From: an uncultured Muribaculum sp.
GTDB taxonomy: Bacteria > Bacteroidota > Bacteroidia > Bacteroidales > Muribaculaceae
Direction of reading: 5' to 3'
Assembly: GCA_910578835.1 (NCBI GenBank)
Contig: CAJTSK010000041.1
Coordinates: 1-18,407 of the forward strand
Length of the DNA: 18,407 bases
Part shown: positions 15,595 through 18,407 of the stretch, piece after piece
Position numbering within the stretch: position 1 is the first letter of the stretch
Layout: every line of letters begins with the position of its first letter
The notes under the pieces: model-generated
Seen by the model: only the letters and a program-made list of their open reading frames with translations
Databases searched by the model: none
What the model was told of the DNA's origin: nothing
Program-made: the position numbers and the translations under genes

Positions 15595-16365
15595 ATGAAA
15601 CAAACCAAACCTCTTATATTGATTACCAACGACGACGGAATCAACGCCCCCGGCATACATGAACTTGTAAATTATGTCAAGGAGATGGGCGATATCGTGG
15701 TAATCGCCCCCGATGCCCCCCACTCAGGGCAGTCATCGGCTATTTCCGTCAACAAGGTATTGCAAATCACCGCACACCCCGACTATAACGGGGCAAGGAT
15801 GTATTCAATCAACGGCACTCCGGTGGACTGCATAAAACTCGGCATCCATGCCATAATGGAACGCCGCCCCGACCTCATTTTATCGGGCATCAACCACGGT
15901 TCAAATTCCGGCAACTCAATCATCTACTCCGGCACAATGGGTGCGGTGCTTGAAGGTTGTATGCTTGGCATACCGTCAATAGGCTATTCCTACCATTCCC
16001 ACGACCAGGCGAGCGACATATCATGCTGCGCGGAAATCGTGAAGAAAATCACCTCGCGCGTAATCGCCGGCGGATTGCCTGCCGACATATGCCTCAATGT
16101 CAACATTCCGAAATGTGACAAGGTGTGCGGTATCAAGACAGTGCGTGCCGCCAGAGGATACTGGACCGAGGAATATGCAGAATATACCGACCCGCATGGA
16201 AAACCGTTTTACTGGCTGACAGGGCGTTTCCATAATGAAGAGCCCGACAATCCCGAAACCGACCTTTACTGGACCGACCGCGGATATGCCTCGGTAGTGC
16301 CGTGTCGCCCCGACCAGTCGGCCACCGACATGATAGCCGGCATAAGTTCTCTTATATCAGATTAA
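15595..16365 (+). CDS. surE: 5'/3'-nucleotidase SurE
   Basis: Metal-dependent phosphatase of 257 residues, the normal length, acting on nucleoside monophosphates in the cytoplasm. Seen: NDDG with metal ligands Asp13 and Asp14; APHSGQSS with Ser44; SGINHGSN with Asn100; and SGTMGAVLEG near 112-121. The start at 15595 puts the NDDG motif near the N-terminus as in other SurE proteins; an upstream in-frame ATG at 15529 would place the -7 promoter element inside the gene. It is divergent from parA and overlaps the convergent EFR1 gene by 9 bases. Confidence 0.96.
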   Translation: MKQTKPLILITNDDGINAPGIHELVNYVKEMGDIVVIAPDAPHSGQSSAISVNKVLQITAHPDYNGARMYSINGTPVDCIKLGIHAIMERRPDLILSGINHGSNSGNSIIYSGTMGAVLEGCMLGIPSIGYSYHSHDQASDISCCAEIVKKITSRVIAGGLPADICLNVNIPKCDKVCGIKTVRAARGYWTEEYAEYTDPHGKPFYWLTGRFHNEEPDNPETDLYWTDRGYASVVPCRPDQSATDMIAGISSLISD

Positions 16366-17112
16366 CGGACACCTGTATTGCCCTTTCCTGAGTGTTGCCG
16401 TGCCATAGTTCACGGCATGCACAGGGCATGCATTGTAACAGCCCAGGCATAACGCACAATCGCCACCCCATTGAGGGCGTCCATCCACCAGAGCGACATT
16501 CTCAACCGGACAGACTGCCTGACACTTCCCGCACTTTACACATCGCGACGTGTCGCAGCGGAAACGCCCGGGATGTATCCCTTGCTTCATGAACGCCGGA
16601 TATATCACTCGCGATTTCAGACGCGGAAACCGCCCCTTCACCACATCGTCACCCCGCCAGCCCTGACCGATACGCGCAATGATTGCGCTCAATCGTTGCG
16701 GGGCAAGCTTAAGCTTTTGCTCCTCAACCTCGGGCGTATCGACATCGAAACCGGGAAGCAGCACATAGGTATTGGGCATCTGCACGGAAAATGTAGCGAC
16801 ATCCTCCCAACCACGCGAGCTCACCCCCTTACGCCATTGCCGATGAGCCATGCCTACATCATCGCCGCAAGTCGCCACCATGAAATGTCGCGCCCCGATG
16901 ATCTCAACGCGCTTCATGAACTCCACTACCGGACCCGGCAAGCCCCACGAATATATAGGGAACACCCATATCACATTGCCACCGAAGCATCCATGTGCAT
17001 CGGGAAAAGAGAGGGACTCACGGTCAATACGCACCACATTATCGCCCAACGCCCCGGCAAGAGCACGGGCTACATAGAGCGAATTGCCATTACCCGAAAA
17101 ACAATATATCAT
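16357..17112 (-). CDS. EFR1-type flavodoxin/ferredoxin protein
   Basis: Electron-transfer protein of 251 residues, probably cytoplasmic. The N-terminus has the flavodoxin-like phosphate loop FSGNGNSLYVA (EFR1 proteins typically have FSGTGNS), implying FMN binding. Two 4Fe-4S motifs follow at the C-terminus: C191-x2-C194-x2-C197-x3-C201-P and C219-x2-C222-x2-C225-x3-C229-P. Extra cysteines at 186 and 248 flank them. Partner and substrate are unknown. Its start codon overlaps the stop of the DUF2027/Smr gene as ATGA, so translation is likely coupled. Its last 9 bases overlap the end of surE on the other strand, leaving no room for a terminator between them. Confidence 0.9.
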   Translation of the reverse strand: MIYCFSGNGNSLYVARALAGALGDNVVRIDRESLSFPDAHGCFGGNVIWVFPIYSWGLPGPVVEFMKRVEIIGARHFMVATCGDDVGMAHRQWRKGVSSRGWEDVATFSVQMPNTYVLLPGFDVDTPEVEEQKLKLAPQRLSAIIARIGQGWRGDDVVKGRFPRLKSRVIYPAFMKQGIHPGRFRCDTSRCVKCGKCQAVCPVENVALVDGRPQWGGDCALCLGCYNACPVHAVNYGTATLRKGQYRCPLI

Positions 17113-18146
17113 CGTATGGTGACCTGAGTGGCGCCAAAGCCGTATTCACGAAACGATGCATCCTGCACGTCGCAATTTTTATATTTGTATTTCAACTCCT
17201 TAAGCAGGGCATTACGCAACACGCCTTCCCCCTTTCCATGGATAAATACAATCTTCGCGCCCTTGTCGCGCAGATGTTGCTGCATCACGCGGTTAAACTC
17301 CTTGAGCTGAACTTCAAGCATGTCGGTATTGGACAGCCCCGCAGTCGAGTCAAGCAACTCGTCGATATGCAGGTCAACCTCGATTACCCCGGGACGCTTT
17401 GACTTCTTTTCGACAGGACGGCGCGACGGTCGGTCAGCTATCTTCTTGCGGAGCATCGACTCCTCAAGCCTTCCGCTGTCAAAGACCATGCTGCGCTGCG
17501 GCACGTCATTTTTCACAATATCAAAAGCAATTACAGGCGTGTCGAAGTACTCATTGTCGTGAAAACAATGTAGCTTGAAAAATTTCGTGTTGTCAACGGC
17601 ATATTCCACCGCCACCGGAGCCTTCAGTTTAAACTCCTTGCCTTGCTTGAAGGCAATATATTGAATAGCCACGCGGTCGATAGAGTTTACCATATCACGC
17701 GTAACATGTTCAAGATGCACCTGAATACCAGGCTCTACAATGCCGGCAAAGCGTGTCACCCAATCATGCAGGTCGCTTTTCACCAGATATGTGAAATACA
17801 GGTAATAGTTGGAATCGTTGACAAGATACGCATCATACTCCGTAGTGTTGAGATGCTTTATCTCCTCAGGCTCGTAGGCAAGCACGATATTAAGACGCTC
17901 GCCCGCCTCGGTCTCCTCCACCTGCTCTGTCTTTTGGGACGGGGCGGGCGCGACAACCGGGGGTGCGACATATTTGCTCTCCGACTTCGGTTTAGGCTGT
18001 GCGGGGGTCACCACGACACACTCCTTCAACAATACCGGAGTCTCAAACCCATCTTCATCGACATAAGCCATGTTGCCGTCGATTTTCACTATTTTACCGC
18101 CACCTACCGAATTGAGATAGCGCACAATATCACCTACCTGTGCCAT
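17109..18146 (-). CDS. DUF2027 protein with C-terminal Smr domain
   Basis: 345-residue protein typical of Bacteroidetes. The N-terminal segment AQVGDIVRYLNSVGGGKIVKI and the central part (about 80-220, including YDAYLVNDSNYYLYFTYL) match DUF2027. A Pro/Lys-rich linker near 48-70 and a basic linker near 228-252 join the parts. The C-terminal Smr domain (254-345) has DLHI at 258-261 and HGKGEGVLR at 303-311, the motifs of MutS2-like Smr endonucleases; DLHI differs from the common DLHG. Nucleic-acid cleavage is therefore plausible but unproven. I start at the ATG ending at 18146; an in-frame ATG at 18185 would place the promoter element inside the gene. It is coupled to the EFR1 gene. Confidence 0.9.
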   Translation of the reverse strand: MAQVGDIVRYLNSVGGGKIVKIDGNMAYVDEDGFETPVLLKECVVVTPAQPKPKSESKYVAPPVVAPAPSQKTEQVEETEAGERLNIVLAYEPEEIKHLNTTEYDAYLVNDSNYYLYFTYLVKSDLHDWVTRFAGIVEPGIQVHLEHVTRDMVNSIDRVAIQYIAFKQGKEFKLKAPVAVEYAVDNTKFFKLHCFHDNEYFDTPVIAFDIVKNDVPQRSMVFDSGRLEESMLRKKIADRPSRRPVEKKSKRPGVIEVDLHIDELLDSTAGLSNTDMLEVQLKEFNRVMQQHLRDKGAKIVFIHGKGEGVLRNALLKELKYKYKNCDVQDASFREYGFGATQVTIR

Positions 18147-18170
18147 AATTTCATATAATCCAATGTTCTG

Positions 18171-18178
18171 CAAAGATA
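18171..18178 (-). promoter_or_regulatory. Putative -7 element of the DUF2027/Smr operon
   Basis: Reads TATCTTTG on the minus strand, a full match to TAnnTTTG, 24 bases before the ATG. The -33 element is not clear. Confidence 0.55.
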
Positions 18179-18314
18179 ACACCATAGCCGCAAGTCATAT
18201 CCATCCATTAACATGAATTAACTCACTATGCCCATGACAATAACCATTCAGCCGACACATAGAGGCAAATGCCGGTACATCGGGAGCGACACCCTGTGTC
18301 ACTTGTTCTAACTG

Positions 18315-18345
18315 TTGCCTAATCCGATGACTTTTCGTATCTTTG
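18315..18345 (+). promoter_or_regulatory. Outward-facing promoter near the right end
   Basis: TTG at 18315-18317, 20 bases, then TATCTTTG at 18338-18345. This is one of the best promoter matches in the window and points to a transcript starting near 18351 that leaves the window. Confidence 0.65.
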
Positions 18346-18362
18346 CCGACATAAAAACTAAA

Positions 18363-18394
18363 CCCGATAGCTTGACGAGTCAGGGGCTACCGGG
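18363..18394 (+). other. 5'-proximal hairpin of the outgoing transcript
   Basis: CCCGATAGC (18363-18371) pairs with GCTACCGGG (18386-18394) with one A-C mismatch, and an inner TGA/TCA may extend it. It begins about 12 bases after the predicted transcription start. It could be part of a leader, riboswitch or small RNA; the window ends too soon to tell. Confidence 0.5.
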
Positions 18395-18407
18395 AATCAA
18401 CACTGCA

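Noticed and set aside
18363..18407. Known riboswitch class (cobalamin, SAM or TPP) at the right end
   Set aside because: GGGAATC recalls part of a cobalamin riboswitch, but the flanking conserved parts are not visible in the bases available.

Overview
The window looks like chromosomal DNA of a Bacteroidales bacterium, with the family Muribaculaceae as my best guess (inference, not tested). Reasons: a SusB-type GH97 glucosidase; the order parA-parB-DUF5683-MltD, which is typical of Bacteroidetes; a DUF2027/Smr protein; an EFR1 ferredoxin; and repeated upstream elements of the Bacteroidetes form TAnnTTTG, two of them with a TTG about 20 bases further upstream. Base composition is balanced and fairly uniform across the genes. 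I see no phage, insertion sequence, CRISPR array or defence genes.

Layout. 95-1540 (-): membrane sensor histidine kinase. 1750-1820 (+): tRNA-Gln with its own promoter and terminator. 1985-4093 (+): periplasmic GH97 glucosidase, facing a YczE-like (DUF6198) membrane protein (4194-4952, -) across a bidirectional terminator. 5163-6608 (+): a secreted SGNH hydrolase followed 30 bases later by a small outer-membrane beta-barrel protein. 6637-7705: no credible gene; three related units of about 260-410 bp built from nested hairpins. 15429-7711 (-): parA, parB, a DUF5683 protein, a MltD-like lytic transglycosylase and a Tricorn-type protease, in that order. 15595-16365 (+): surE, divergent from parA. 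18146-16357 (-): a DUF2027/Smr protein translationally coupled (ATGA overlap) to an EFR1-type flavodoxin/ferredoxin protein, whose end overlaps the end of surE. 18314-18407: an outward-facing promoter and the first hairpin of a transcript that leaves the window.

The genes are mostly housekeeping: chromosome segregation linked to cell-wall remodelling, envelope proteolysis, starch-type oligosaccharide hydrolysis and nucleotide metabolism. The least explained part is the hairpin repeat cluster at 6637-7705. There, two inverted copies of one hairpin differ by compensatory stem changes, a 13-base loop seems inverted between copies, and one copy lacks exactly one 81-bp internal period. Also notable are a heptanucleotide tandem repeat before the Tricorn gene, a 21-bp dispersed repeat at two gene edges, and a structured 5' leader at the right end.
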